The notes: a model not told the origin generated them from the sequence alone. Numbered from the stretch's first letter, positions 48,101-57,930 are shown. The stretch is 64,000 nt of DNA from Prostheceraeus crozeri (GCA_907163375.1 CAJQUW010006287.1:1-64000), one strand, 5' to 3'. A program made the numbers and translations.

Positions 48101-48124
48101 AGCACGAACAGCAGCGCTCTCGTA
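42148..48124. repeat. Minisatellite array, 31-bp unit, about 193 copies
   Basis: The unit, GCACGAACAGCAGCGCTCTC plus GTAGTGTATGA, repeats head to tail without interruption for 5,977 bp. Common variants are GAACACG for GAGCACG, GAGTATGAGGACG, GTGATTGAGC, GTGTCTGAAC, GCTTTCG and TATGTGC. The pattern GCTTTCG then GTGATTGAGC recurs at 42222, 42811 (19 units later) and about 44921 (2,699 bp from the first), which shows duplication of multi-unit blocks. On the minus strand no frame of the unit has a stop, and since 31 is 1 modulo 3, frames of 600-1,392 codons arise automatically in all three phases. These are not genes. The array lies between the piggyBac remnant and BEL/Pao sequence. Confidence 0.97.
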
Positions 48125-48169
48125 CATTTTGATATTCTCGTTTTGTAAATCGGTTTCGTAGTGAAAATC

Positions 48170-48630
48170 AGCCAGTTTTAGTACTCAACAGTTTACATTG
48201 TGGGCTTCCTTCTGGAGTGCTTTTTAAATTCGAACATCAATCACAATGACAATCTTCATGATGTCAGTGAGCCTTCATATTTGCGTTCATGCTTGTCAGG
48301 CGAAGCTTTGTCTTACATTCGGGCATTACTGAAGTTAATTATAATACTACAGCCAAAAGCTTGGTAAAAAGATATGGTAATCCATTTGACAGTCGCAGAG
48401 ATCATATAACGCTTTGGATAATGTCTATTGTACCTCGGTACGTATTATGATGAAATTAATAATCATAATCGCAGTCTAGAGAATATGCATGTATATCTAT
48501 CGTCACATGAGTTGTTTTTAGCACCTTTATTGATCTCTCGACTGCCGGATCAGGCTAGGATGAATCTGAGAAGTAAATCCAAATTCAATGTGAGAAAGCT
48601 CGAAAATCATTTTCTTGATCAAAGATAACA
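48170..48630 (+). mobile_element. BEL/Pao fossil, piece 2 (gag central region)
   Basis: Pieces such as EVNYNTTAKSLVKRYGNPF and ELFLAPLLISRLPDQARMNL resemble the conserved central domain of BEL/Pao gag (DUF1759). It begins directly after the 31-bp array and has the same orientation as the gag piece at 40440-40735. Broken, and probably old. Confidence 0.6.
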
Positions 48631-49199
48631 TGAAAACATCATGAGGTTTTGGATTTTACCGTAAATGTTCGAAACACCTCATCTTTGGATCAGTATAACA
48701 TTCTACGTTGATTTTAGTACTACAAATAGCAATTTGGAATTTGAACGTGAATAATGTCTTTTCATGTATTACTGCATTTTTCAAGGTCATGATACATTCC
48801 GAATGCAATCTTTCAAATGGTGATATGTTATTTTGTATTATTCTGTGGGTTTTATATCACGACAACTCACTTCGATGGACATGTACTCATTTTGGGAGAT
48901 AAGATGAATTTGTATGTTGACAATCTTGAATTACACATGCATAAATATCATGTAGATATGATACAGAAACATTAGATCAATAATCAGTGCTATTCTAAAT
49001 AAAAACCATCAATTTTTCAAAAGGTACTTTAAAAAATGACCTTTAAAACTGACTTTACATGAAGTCAATTTTGCCCAAATTGTTACTGAAACTTCAGCAC
49101 ATACAAGTTAAAGGCCATAAAAAATTAAACTTCTATCTGACATATTATGGGAGATATATAAAGAAGTTGATGATGCCTCCCGGAGGGTTAACTCTTTAC
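48631..49199. other. Sequence between BEL/Pao pieces
   Basis: AT-rich with no clear similarity. Its position suggests decayed interior of the BEL/Pao element. Confidence 0.35.
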
Positions 49200-49736
49200 A
49201 GTGATTGTTTGACCGTCATTTGATAGAACATTATCGCGTTGCCCGTTCTTAAAAGAATCTATAGTTGAAGTTCAATTGCATGGCTTTTCTGACTCTCTGA
49301 GAATGCGTATGGTGCCTCTGTATATTTCAGAATGCTTTATGACGATGGAGATGCAAGTATTTCTGCACCATCGCGAGTTTCACCGATACGCACCATCACA
49401 ATTCCGAGATTAGAGCTTCTTGGAGCCTGATTTTGTCCAGATTGATTATGTTTGTCATAACAGCATATCAAGAACTGCAAGGTATTTATGCTATTCGTTA
49501 TGCTATTCGCTATGGTTTCAACGTTTCATCTGCAGAAGAGGTGATCCTAATGTGATATCTGATAAATCAAAGACGTTTAAATGTGCAGAAAAGGTCTTGT
49601 CCAAGAAGGATGTTCAGACGCTTGCGCCGGTAAACTCATTTCTTGGACATACACGCCATGGAAGACGGATTTTGTGAACGCCTCTATGAACGTGATGTCA
49701 AACTGGAAACAATCACTCTCGCGTGAAGAACTTATA
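49200..49736 (+). mobile_element. BEL/Pao fossil, piece 3 (pol: RNase H/integrase regions)
   Basis: Contains an LHGFSDSL-like stretch near the RNase H region. It also contains RFICRRGDPNVISDKSKTFK, which fits the BEL/Pao integrase core around its second Asp, followed by sequence resembling the integrase C-terminal part. The element is broken in several places and much of pol is missing. A TIR element follows at 49738. Confidence 0.65.
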
Positions 49737-49737
49737 A

Positions 49738-50582
49738 CCATAGAGTAGGGATAGATAGGTAGAGTGTCGACTCAAAAAAGTATCTGTATACAGTGAAAAT
49801 TTTTATATGAAAAGATTCAGTTCATTGCGGAGATTACGTTCCCGTGGTCCAAAAAATTATTTGAGCACTTTTGAAAAAAGTCAAAATTTGCCAATTTATA
49901 TACTACCGAGATGACTCTCCTATATAAGTAGTATGAAGCAGGTTGGATATCAAAAGGAATGAATATTTGCGAATAAGCATCACAACAAAGTGGAAATCAA
50001 GTTGATTTGAAGGGAATTTCATGAACCGCTTTATAATGGATGTCTTCATGAAAAAGTCGCGATATTATTCGTGCTTTCTTGGCTGAAATTTCAAGTTTTG
50101 AATTCAATTTTCACCGGCATGATCTTATGATTCGATCACTAAATTCATGTTTCATTTCTAGAATCTGAATAGTGATGCGGAACCATTTACATCTTTCAAA
50201 GTAAAATTAAGTCATTGTCTTTGATTATGTAGCTTTGCTGTACCAGTGGCAGGTTGCCTGTGTTATGATCACGCTGAAGAAAATACTCTTGAGGTTGGGC
50301 ATGAAAGTAATAGGAACCCATCGAATTGCTAATTTAAAAAACATTAAATCTCCAAGGTAGTCATGAGAATCTGTGAAATACCATCATTCCCTCTGCATTG
50401 CAATCATGATCACTCAATTCCGTGGTAATTTCTTCAAAACTGCGTAAATGCGCATATCTCACATTTGGTGACAATACCACGTGTATCTCCCTTGAATTCA
50501 TTTAATAAAATCGACAGTGTATACACATTGGGGATTTAATAAATGCGGAGTTACCACTCTACCTAATATACTTACTCTATGG
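49738..50582. mobile_element. Non-autonomous DNA transposon, TIR CCATAGAGTA
   Basis: The left end CCATAGAGTAGGGATAGATA then GGTAGAGTG is repeated inverted at the right end as CCATAGAGTAAGTATATTAG then GTAGAGTG, over about 29 bp with a few mismatches. The 845-bp interior is AT-rich with no transposase. No convincing target duplication was seen, so the superfamily is open. It begins one base after BEL/Pao integrase-like sequence. Confidence 0.65.
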
Positions 50583-50689
50583 TGACACCATACATTAAAC
50601 GATTCCTTCGTAAGAAGAATCAATGCATGCGGAAGGACAATGTAGGCAAAGCTAGCATCATGAGAGATAAGATAAATTAATTAATTATA

Positions 50690-51710
50690 ATCGATAATTC
50701 AGATAAATTGATTTCAAGAAACCAAAGGAAGACAGTCGAAAGAAACCCCCCAACACACCCTTCCCAAGACAGTCGATCGTTGATTTCAAGCACAACGATA
50801 GACAGTCTGCGTCCTTCTTCAAGCTGTTGTTCACCGCAGTAAATGGGAGGATGCCGTCGGTTTTGTCACGAGCGCGGCTGATGGCGAGTACATTAGGCTT
50901 CGAGGTGTCGAAATTTGCATAATCCCCTTTCTCTGCCCAATGCTGTTTGATTCGGAGATCATCGTTGAAAATGCTGGCCACCGTGTCACATTCGGTTTTC
51001 ATTGACAAGGTGGAGCATGCAACCATCTGCGTAATTATTCAGACCACACTAAAGGCCTGCATCCATATTGCTGATGAAAAAAACAAAATTGATCAGTGCA
51101 AGGAAGGTGTCTTGTGCACACCGGCGTTGATTGGCCGTGTTGAGGATTGCTGGTCTCCGACAGTCACTGATTGAGCACACTTCGGTAGAAAGGTAGTCAG
51201 CCATTAGATAAGCTGCTGCAGCTGTCCGCTAACACCGGCAGCTATAAGTTCAATGAGTAGGCCATCGAGCCATACTCGGTCAAAGGCCCTTGCCAAGTCT
51301 AGAGATGCCACCCTGCCTTTATCGAGAGCGTCCGCCCGCCGTTGAGTAGTGCTCGTAGTTAGATACAAAGTAGATCAATGTCTTTTTCAAGGAATGACAA
51401 GAGTTGTTTTGTTAACGATAATCTCTAAAACCTTAGACACGATAAGTAGTAAGTCGGTAGTTGTTTTTGGACCCTTTCTTGTGATGAGCAGACACAAGGG
51501 CATGCTTCCAACTTTTTGGTACTCCACCATTCTGAACTGATTGGTGAAACTGACTGGTCATGGATTGTGTGAGCTCACTGGCACTTTCACGAAGCACGCG
51601 GGCACTGATACCGCTGGATCCGGTCGACTTTGTCACTTTTACTTGCTACAGGAGCTGAAGAACGTCCTGACATGCATGTTCAACATGGCGCAGTTCGGTG
51701 GCAGTCAGTG
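50690..51710 (-). mobile_element. LINE reverse transcriptase fragment (Jockey/CR1-like)
   Basis: Minus-strand peptides follow RT order. TKSTGSSGISARVLRESASE, then GGVPKSWKHALVSAHHKKGS, lie at 51433-51636. SLDLARAFDRVWLDGLL with the first catalytic Asp region lies at about 51260-51330. Then VGDQQSSTRPINAGV and a thumb-like HWAEKGDYANFDTSKPNVLA (50685-51026) follow. The FADD box is lost, and there are several frameshifts. It abuts, in opposite orientation, a different LINE 3' end at 51.76 kb. Confidence 0.75.
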
Positions 51711-51759
51711 ACTCAATAGATGTAGGAGCAATAACGTGGGGGTCGTTGGCGTTGTTGAC

Positions 51760-52640
51760 GAAAATTTCATGAGGAAACTCGAATTTCTCTCGAGATCCTC
51801 GGCGCTAATCTACACACTCACACAACACAAGTCGACAGCATTTGCGAAAAATTAAGTACACCCTCAACATCTTCTCAGGCCTTATTTGAACCACTTGGGG
51901 ACAACAGCAAGAGACCATCGTATCCACCTACAAAGCCATCACACGTCCACTATCTGGTCACCAATCATCTCGTAAACAAACATCAAACTGCAAGCAATAC
52001 AGAACAAAGCGCTCAGGATCACCACTGGATGCACATGCTAAACAGACACACAACATCTACACGACGAAGCACACGTCTCCTCATTGTTGACCATTCAACG
52101 CCACATACAAGACAGCTTTTAAAAAAAGTAAAATGTCAACACCATCCACTCCATCTCCTGACGGAACTAGCCATAACCTCACTGACATAAAAAATCTTCG
52201 ATTTTCACCGCAAGGTAGAACACTTCCCCCCACTAACACAATCATTCAACGCGATAATTCAGTAGTTACTCAAACAGACATACACCCATCACGTCGGCAC
52301 ACACGTAACACACCTGCAAAGCAGTAAAGTCACTAACTCAATCTCCAACAGTTCACAAATTAGAAGAAGCATGCGCAGAACACTGGCACACCTCCGCTTC
52401 AACAACTTACCCTTCTTCTTAAAAGAATAACAGTTAATTAACACAATATCAGCCCCTCTGTCCATTCTTCTCCACTCTCTCCCCGTTGCAAACTACAGCT
52501 ACACAACACAATACACCTCACACAACTCTCACAACAGGTGCGCGGAGCTCATCCCGCCCGACATGTGACGGTTCCTCGGAGGACCTCCCAAAAACAGGAA
52601 GGAGTGCGTTGATACATTCACCTAGAGGGTAAACTGGAGG
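51760..52640 (+). mobile_element. LINE 3' end fragment (Jockey-like C-terminal region)
   Basis: Plus-strand pieces such as RKIKYTLNIFSGLI, TTWGQQQETIVSTYKAITRP and KALRITTGCT match the region downstream of the RT domain in Jockey-like LINE proteins. A degraded tail near 52510-52600 with CDGSSEDLPKTGR recalls the cysteine-rich end of these proteins. Several frameshifts. Only the 3' third is present, typical of 5' truncation. Confidence 0.7.
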
Positions 52641-53789
52641 AAAGTGGGTGAATTTTGCTCACTCTCGGTCTATAGCTCCTATATACACAACTTCACCATT
52701 AAGACATGCACAGAATATGCGTTCTCTGTTAGCACTGGTGTATGTGTTCAACAAACGAGACAGTTTACTCAAATTTGGCCGGGCTATTTCCTTGGCCGCT
52801 TGAGTAACGTCAAAACAATTACATGTGGGGGCAAGCAGGACACATTTGATCTCTGTTGCCCGTAGTAACAAGCGTCCACATTAATGATAACCAAAGAGAC
52901 GATTTCAGTTCAAGCACACAGTACGTACCGCCCTACATCATAGTGGAGTTCTTCACTGCCCGACAGGCCAAGAATATACAATTAATGGGAGACCGAGCTG
53001 GATTTTACCGACTTGGACGTTAGCCCGGCGCTCGATGTGCGGGAAAATTTCTCCCTTGAGTGGAATATTAACATCAAAGTTAAAGACCACTTACTTGACC
53101 GCAGTCTGCTGCGGGTTAGATCAGGTGGTGCAGGAACCAACGATGCGGAAATCTCGCCCAGGGGACATACCAAGCGACCGGTTGCGGAGATGGTTGCCAG
53201 TTTAAGGCTAGGAAGCTCGTCACAGATTCAACGTCATTGTCTCATAGGGATGGACGCAGCTCGAAGAGTGTGAACCACTGTCACTTCTTCGCATATAGTC
53301 AAGATGAGATTTCAGTTTACGTCAATGCCCCAACGGCCTCATCATTTATTTCAGAGTATTGGTTGCAGACGGTCATTATTTCTTTACGATTCCACTAGCA
53401 AGGCCGACCACTAATTTAGAGAGGCATCACATCACCCAAGCCATGCTTCCACACTTTCCATATGCGGATGAAGATCTGCTGCGGCGGAATGAGGCCTTTC
53501 ATTATTATTACATAACTCTATGGGCCGCCTTGAGGAAATTGCCCTCCCGTTAAAGAGGTGTTCAAGAATGGACAGTCAGAGGTCAATTTTCTCGCAACCG
53601 ACTGAACAGTTGAACACGCCCAGGTGACGTGGGTGCAGCATCCAACTAGGAGGCGGACTGCTGGTACACAGTCTTTGAGCATAGAATACAAGGAGGGCCG
53701 ACACCCACGAATGAGCATCTTGTGGTACCTTGGAGCGGATAGACACTTCTGGTGTGTGTCGTCTAAATACTTAAGACGGATTCCCCCAA
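52641..53789. other. Unassigned sequence with several open frames
   Basis: GC content is higher than in the flanks. Frames at 53013-53273 (plus, with LEWNINIKVKDHLLDRSLLR) and 52982-53173 (minus) overlap, and a plus frame at 53359-53553 follows. None is recognised, and no repeats with paired ends were found. It could be an unknown mobile-element interior within the kinase intron. Confidence 0.35.
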
Positions 53790-54343
53790 CTAGTACAGCG
53801 ATTAAGTTTGTTGACCGGCGAAACGGACAGCGTTTTTCTAGAGATGAACGTCACCGCTCACTAGTACAGCGATCAAGTTTGGTTGCCAGCGAAACGGACA
53901 GCGTTTTTCTAGAGATGAACGTCACCGCCCACTAGTACAGCGATTAAGTTTGGTTGCCGGCGAAACGGACAGCGTTTTTCTAGAGATGAACGTCATCGCC
54001 AATTATTCCAGCAAAAAGTTTGGTTGACCAGCGAAACGGACAGCATTTTTCTAGAGATGAACGTCACCGCGAATTATTCCAGCGATTAAGTTTGTTGACC
54101 AGCGAAACGGACAGCATTTTTCTAGAGATGAACGTCACCGCCAATTATTCCAGCGATTAACTTTCGTGGCCGGCGAAGCGGACAGCGTTTTTCTAGAGAT
54201 GAACGTCACCGCCAATTATTCCAGCGATTAAGTTTGTTGACCGGCGAAACGGACAGCGTTTTTCTAGAGATGAACGTCACCTCCAATTATTCCTGCGATT
54301 AACTTTCGTGGCCGGCGAATCGGACAGCATTTTTCTAGAGATT
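53790..54343. repeat. 71-bp tandem repeat, about 7.8 copies
   Basis: Units contain GCGAAACGGACAGCGTTTTT followed by CTAGAGATGAACGTCACCGC, each ending near an AGTACAGCGATTAAGTTTG-type start. Copies at the left carry CACTAGTACAG and those at the right AATTATTCCAG, so the array has two sub-blocks. It is a short minisatellite within the kinase intron, about 570 bp from the exon at 54916. Confidence 0.9.
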
Positions 54344-54915
54344 CAAGTTGCCCTTGCTATAATATGTACTAGTAACTATACTACAGACCGTCACCGATGA
54401 AGCATAGCTTCACTGCTTATAAAGTATGAGACCGGACAATAGGAGATTGTCGAGCTTGTGTGTTCATGAGGCAAGATGAACAGCTTTACATTTAAAGGGC
54501 TTAAAGCTGCGATCAAAATATCTAAAGGAATCAGTTGAAAATGTTGTTTGAAATCTCCTTGGCGGACTGCCGTCAGGTGTTTCTTAAGGGTGAATCATCT
54601 AGGGCAGCAGGCGCTTCCACTACAGAGATAAACACGTGCACGCGCTGTCTGTAAGGGAAGATAGGAGGTTCTAGTCCTGCCTCTGAACTTCAAGAGTGTT
54701 CAGGATGCTGTCTGTGCCCTTATCTCTCAATTCCAATCAATGTGAGTTGTAAATTCCTGATGTGCACCAAATTAGACATGTTTAAGCACTAAGAAAGAGT
54801 CCGTACATGTTTAGCCATCCGACTCCACACACCTGACTGCATTTGCATCAGACATCCAATGCAATTAAAGTAGGATGATTCCTGATACTCAAGTCACAAA
54901 AAATGGACCTCTTAC
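54344..54915 (-). other. Intron sequence next to the kinase exon
   Basis: Minus-strand sequence directly downstream of the GTAAGAG donor at 54915. No coding or repeat structure recognised. Confidence 0.45.
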
Positions 54916-55258
54916 CTGTTATCATATGGATGACGCAGCACGTCAGACTCCATACATCAGATGACATTCTGTATCCCTTTCTATCGTACACTTCCGGAGG
55001 TATAAAGTTGGGAATTCCATAATAGGAATGAACTGACTGAACAAACTCAGTTTCAGCCGATGGTTGACACGACAATCCGAAGTCAGTCAGTTTAATAAAT
55101 CCTTCTCCATCCAACAAGATATTTCCAGAATGAAGGTCCCGATGGATTATGTGTTTGCTGTGCAGGTATTTTACACCTTCAAGGATTTGCCGGGTGTAAC
55201 TTGAGGAGATTTGTTCTGTAATGGGCCCTTCCCTCTTTATGACGTCCATCAATGAACC
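54916..55258 (-). CDS. Protein kinase gene (MAP3K8/MAP3K14-like), catalytic exon
   Basis: This 343-bp exon gives 114 codons plus one base. It opens GSLMDVIKREGPITEQISSS and continues YTRQILEGVKYLHSKHIIHR. The catalytic loop HRDLHSGN keeps the HRD Asp and the Mg-binding Asn, but the Lys usual in Ser/Thr kinases is His. DFG is intact in KLTDFGLSC, the APE motif is PPEV, and SDVWSL of subdomain IX is present. The acceptor TTCTTCCACAG and donor CAG|GTAAGAG are canonical. Phase 0 at the start joins YMPG to GSL as in MEKK-type kinases, and phase 1 at the end matches the exon at 33475. Best fit is a STE-group MAP3K, probably cytoplasmic, acting in a MAP kinase or NF-kB type cascade; the pathway role is inferred from family only. 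Confidence 0.92.
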
Positions 55259-55437
55259 CTGTGGAAGAAATCAGATTACTTGCAATCAATCTTAATAAAG
55301 CGGCATGATTTAATGGCAAAAATTTCCATATAAAAGAAACATGCTAAATAATTCAGGTGCATTTTCAAATGAAAAGGGATGAATGGCCAATTTCACAGAA
55401 CAACATAATGTGAATATTGTGAGAATATTTCGCTTAC
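55259..55437 (-). other. 179-bp intron of the kinase gene
   Basis: GTAAGC at its start and TTCTTCCACAG at its end on the minus strand. Phase 0 between YMPG and GSL. Confidence 0.85.
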
Positions 55438-55697
55438 CCCAGGCATGTATTGCAAGAATATTTTAATTGAGTCGCCGTCTTCTTGTGCTCCAATATATGA
55501 AACAATGTGCTTGTGTTTCAGGCAAGAAAGGAGATGAATCTCATGTCTGAATGACTGGATGTCGGTGCCTTTGCCATCACGTAGTTCTTTCATCGCATAT
55601 GGCAGTCCATTCTTCCTATCCTTGCATAAACTGACTATTCCATAAGCTCCGCTTCCCAATGTTTTGACTTTCTCCCATTCTATAGGTTCAATGACTT
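55438..55697 (-). CDS. Protein kinase gene (MAP3K8/MAP3K14-like), N-lobe exon
   Basis: The 260-bp exon encodes the start of the kinase domain. EWEKVKTLGSGAYGIVSLCK contains the glycine loop, PYAMKEL the ATP-binding Lys, and FRHEIHLLSCLKHKHIVSYI the helix-C Glu. FLQYMPG ends at the hinge. An AATTTCAG acceptor precedes it and GTAAGCG follows it on the minus strand. It starts in phase 1, so at least one coding exon lies upstream. None was found between 55698 and 64000 on this strand, and the start codon is probably outside the window. Together the three exons give about 276 residues, a complete kinase domain by length. Confidence 0.92.
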
Positions 55698-56295
55698 CTG
55701 AAATTCGAATGGAAAGATAGATGATATATTTATGTTTCTAGAGTAGACATTAATGCCAGTAAGAAGTCACAGCAACTAGTCTTCCAAACGTAAAATTAAA
55801 TTCAGGTCTCAAAATTACTGGTAGTGGTTTAACGATATTTGTCACCTGGGACGGCGGAACGAATTTTTGGAAGGGGTACAAGTACACCAGAATGTTGTAC
55901 AATATGAACAATATGAATTCTATTACCACGTGACATGGAATATGTCGATTACTATTCGATTAAAACATTGTGTACTGCCATAGATTGCTATTAAGACTTA
56001 GCTTAGTACCTTATAAAATGTCAAATGCTAGGTCATTGGGTCTCCATTCGTCAACACGCGTGAGGGCAGGTTGTGTCACGTCTCTCTCGCGTCTGATCAG
56101 TGATTGATTTTTCGTTTTAATGCTTGTTGTTGTGCTACATAGCATTCGGCCTGGCATCTTTGGTATCAATTTCATCCTCTTGATCTCAGCTATCCCTTGG
56201 TGAAGTTTGTTTTCTTTGGTATCGCAAGAATATTTGAAAATTCTTCAAATTAGTTTTTTACACTTCTACGCTGTAATTATTATTCATTTCTTGTG
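55698..56295. other. Upstream kinase intron, nothing else recognised
   Basis: No coding segment on either strand could be supported before the CR1-like LINE starts. Confidence 0.45.
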
Positions 56296-56303
56296 AGGCA
56301 GAC

Positions 56304-57050
56304 ATGGCTAATTCTCGCAAAGTCAGTGACGCTTCGAAGCTTTTCGCAATGTGCCTTTCATGTAATCTACCAATTAATAGTGACGTCATCACATGCAAAG
56401 GCTGCAAGAAGACTTGCCACTGTAAGATAGAGTGAGTGTTTCAATATCTCTGCTACTTTGGGAAAAGGTATGCAAATGGTGGATAACTTATCCTACTTTT
56501 GTAACGATTACAAAGCTACAAATCTATGCGATATTTTTGAACGCTTTGCTGTTATTGAGGAAGAATTGATCCTTTTACGAAAGCAGCTAAATTCTCACAT
56601 GACTGCAGATATTGGTAGAATTGTGACATCTGCTTTGAGTGGGCATGAAGAAAAGGTTGAAAAGAAGAACACTATAGCAAGTGTCCTTGGTGCGCCGGAA
56701 ACATATGATTCCGAAGAGGATGATGAGAGGTATTTTGAAAATTGTTGGTACGGGTGTTAACGCTGTTGAGTCTTCAAATCGAATCGGTTGACCGAAATTG
56801 AATAATAGCAAGCCACGACCAATTCGTCTCAGATTCAAATCGCACGAAAATAAAATCAAGTGTTTGAAAAGCTCAAAACAGTTGAATGTTTCTATCAGGA
56901 CAAAAGGAATCTATGTACGTCCAGATTTGACTTCAAATTTGAAGAGAGCAAACGACTGACATCTGAGTTAAAGCAGAGAAAAGAAAATGGTGAAAATGTG
57001 TTCATACGTCGTGGTGAGATTATTCAAAGGAATGCAAACCTGTCTGCATG
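56304..57050 (+). pseudogene. CR1-like LINE ORF1 with PHD-type zinc finger, disrupted
   Basis: It starts at ATG 56304. The first 44 codons hold a finger-like cysteine pattern (CLSC, then CKGCKKTCHCK), the PHD-like domain seen in ORF1 of some CR1 elements. A stop and frame changes follow. LGKGMQMVDNLSYFCND and an AVIEEELILLRKQL coiled-coil stretch come next (56458-56760). The C-terminal basic tail around 56860-57050 includes ELKQRKENGENVFIRRGEII, with the stop at 57049. In CR1 elements this protein binds RNA and assists target-primed transcription. Confidence 0.7.
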
Positions 57051-57489
57051 ACAAAACTGTATCCCTTCCATTTGTTATTTTTATGCCAGATCTATCATGA
57101 ATAAATGAGATGAAATCCATGTTTTTATTTCAAAATTGAGTCCTGACATCATTTGTGTCACAGAGACGTGGTTGAGCAGTGCAGTTCCTGATCAGATGGT
57201 ATTTTTTCTGGATATAACGTACTTCTTGGTGATCGGACATTTAATAAGAAAGGAGGTGGATTACTCCGCTACATCAAAACGTTATTCTCGTGCGCATTAT
57301 TGTATTGCTTCACTGAGTCTCCCGATATGGAATTCATTTTATTGAGAATATCGCATAAAAGTTTCAAGTGCCTACTTGTATTGATTTATTTCCCGCAAGG
57401 ATCCAGACTGAACACCAACACTGCAACTATTCTCTGTAATTCAGTTTCATTCATTGTTGATAAGTACCTCTTATAAAATTCCCTGCTTA

Positions 57490-57930
57490 TTCTGTCTATA
57501 ATAATAATAATAATCTTCTTTATTGTCTTATAAAGGTCCATGAGCACATCACAAAGTTAGAGGTAAAACATGCATACTCGTACACGTGAAAAATAAAAGT
57601 AAGATAAAAATCTGGACAAGTCTTTCAAGGGCGAAATTTAATAAAAGAATCACTGAAACGCTTTGTGCGTGCGAACGGTCTCTTCACTGGTACACGAACA
57701 TTTGAACGTTTTGGTCTTGTTTTGAACATTTCTCGTGGTGGATGATCTTCATAATTACATAATTTACAAAAAAGTTTCTCACAGGTCTTGTTTGCTGTAT
57801 CAAACAAGCCAAAATCATAAGGAAGTCCAATTATTCTGTATACACGTTTATCTACCTTGATAAGTTCGTCAAACAAGTATTTTGAAAGATTACAAAATGA
57901 TGGGAATCGAAGCATCATAACACTTCGTAT
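57490..57930 (-). mobile_element. LINE 3' end inserted antisense in the CR1-like LINE
   Basis: On the minus strand a 97-codon frame (57625-57918) contains CEKLFCKLCNYEDHPPREMF and ends RPFARTKRFSDSFIKFRP, like the C-terminus of CR1/Rex-type LINE proteins. About 110 bp of 3' UTR and an ATTATTATTATTAT tail at 57500-57520 follow. The host LINE's endonuclease resumes at about 57955 with IGDFNRVD. Only a 5'-truncated tail is present. Confidence 0.7.

Larger units (their letters stand above)
33476..54915 (-). other. Proposed 21.4-kb intron of the kinase gene
   Basis: On the minus strand the interval starts GTAAGAG after ATAACAG and ends TATTTTCAG, the normal GT-AG signals. It splits the kinase C-lobe between subdomain IX and the last helices. 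Codon phase is 1 at both sides. It contains nearly all the LINE, LTR, piggyBac and tandem-repeat material between 34 and 54.4 kb. It rests on sequence alone and has no transcript support. Confidence 0.7.

Noticed and set aside
42036-48127. Minus-strand open frames of 1,392, 1,225, 1,108 and 607 codons
   Set aside because: They are read-throughs of the 31-bp minisatellite, which lacks stops in all antisense frames. The same peptide appears in every phase, with no upstream coding context.
40736-49191. A single complete piggyBac running from the TTAA at 40738 to the TTAA at about 49188
   Set aside because: The terminal sequences do not match as inverted repeats, and BEL/Pao sequence lies inside the right part.
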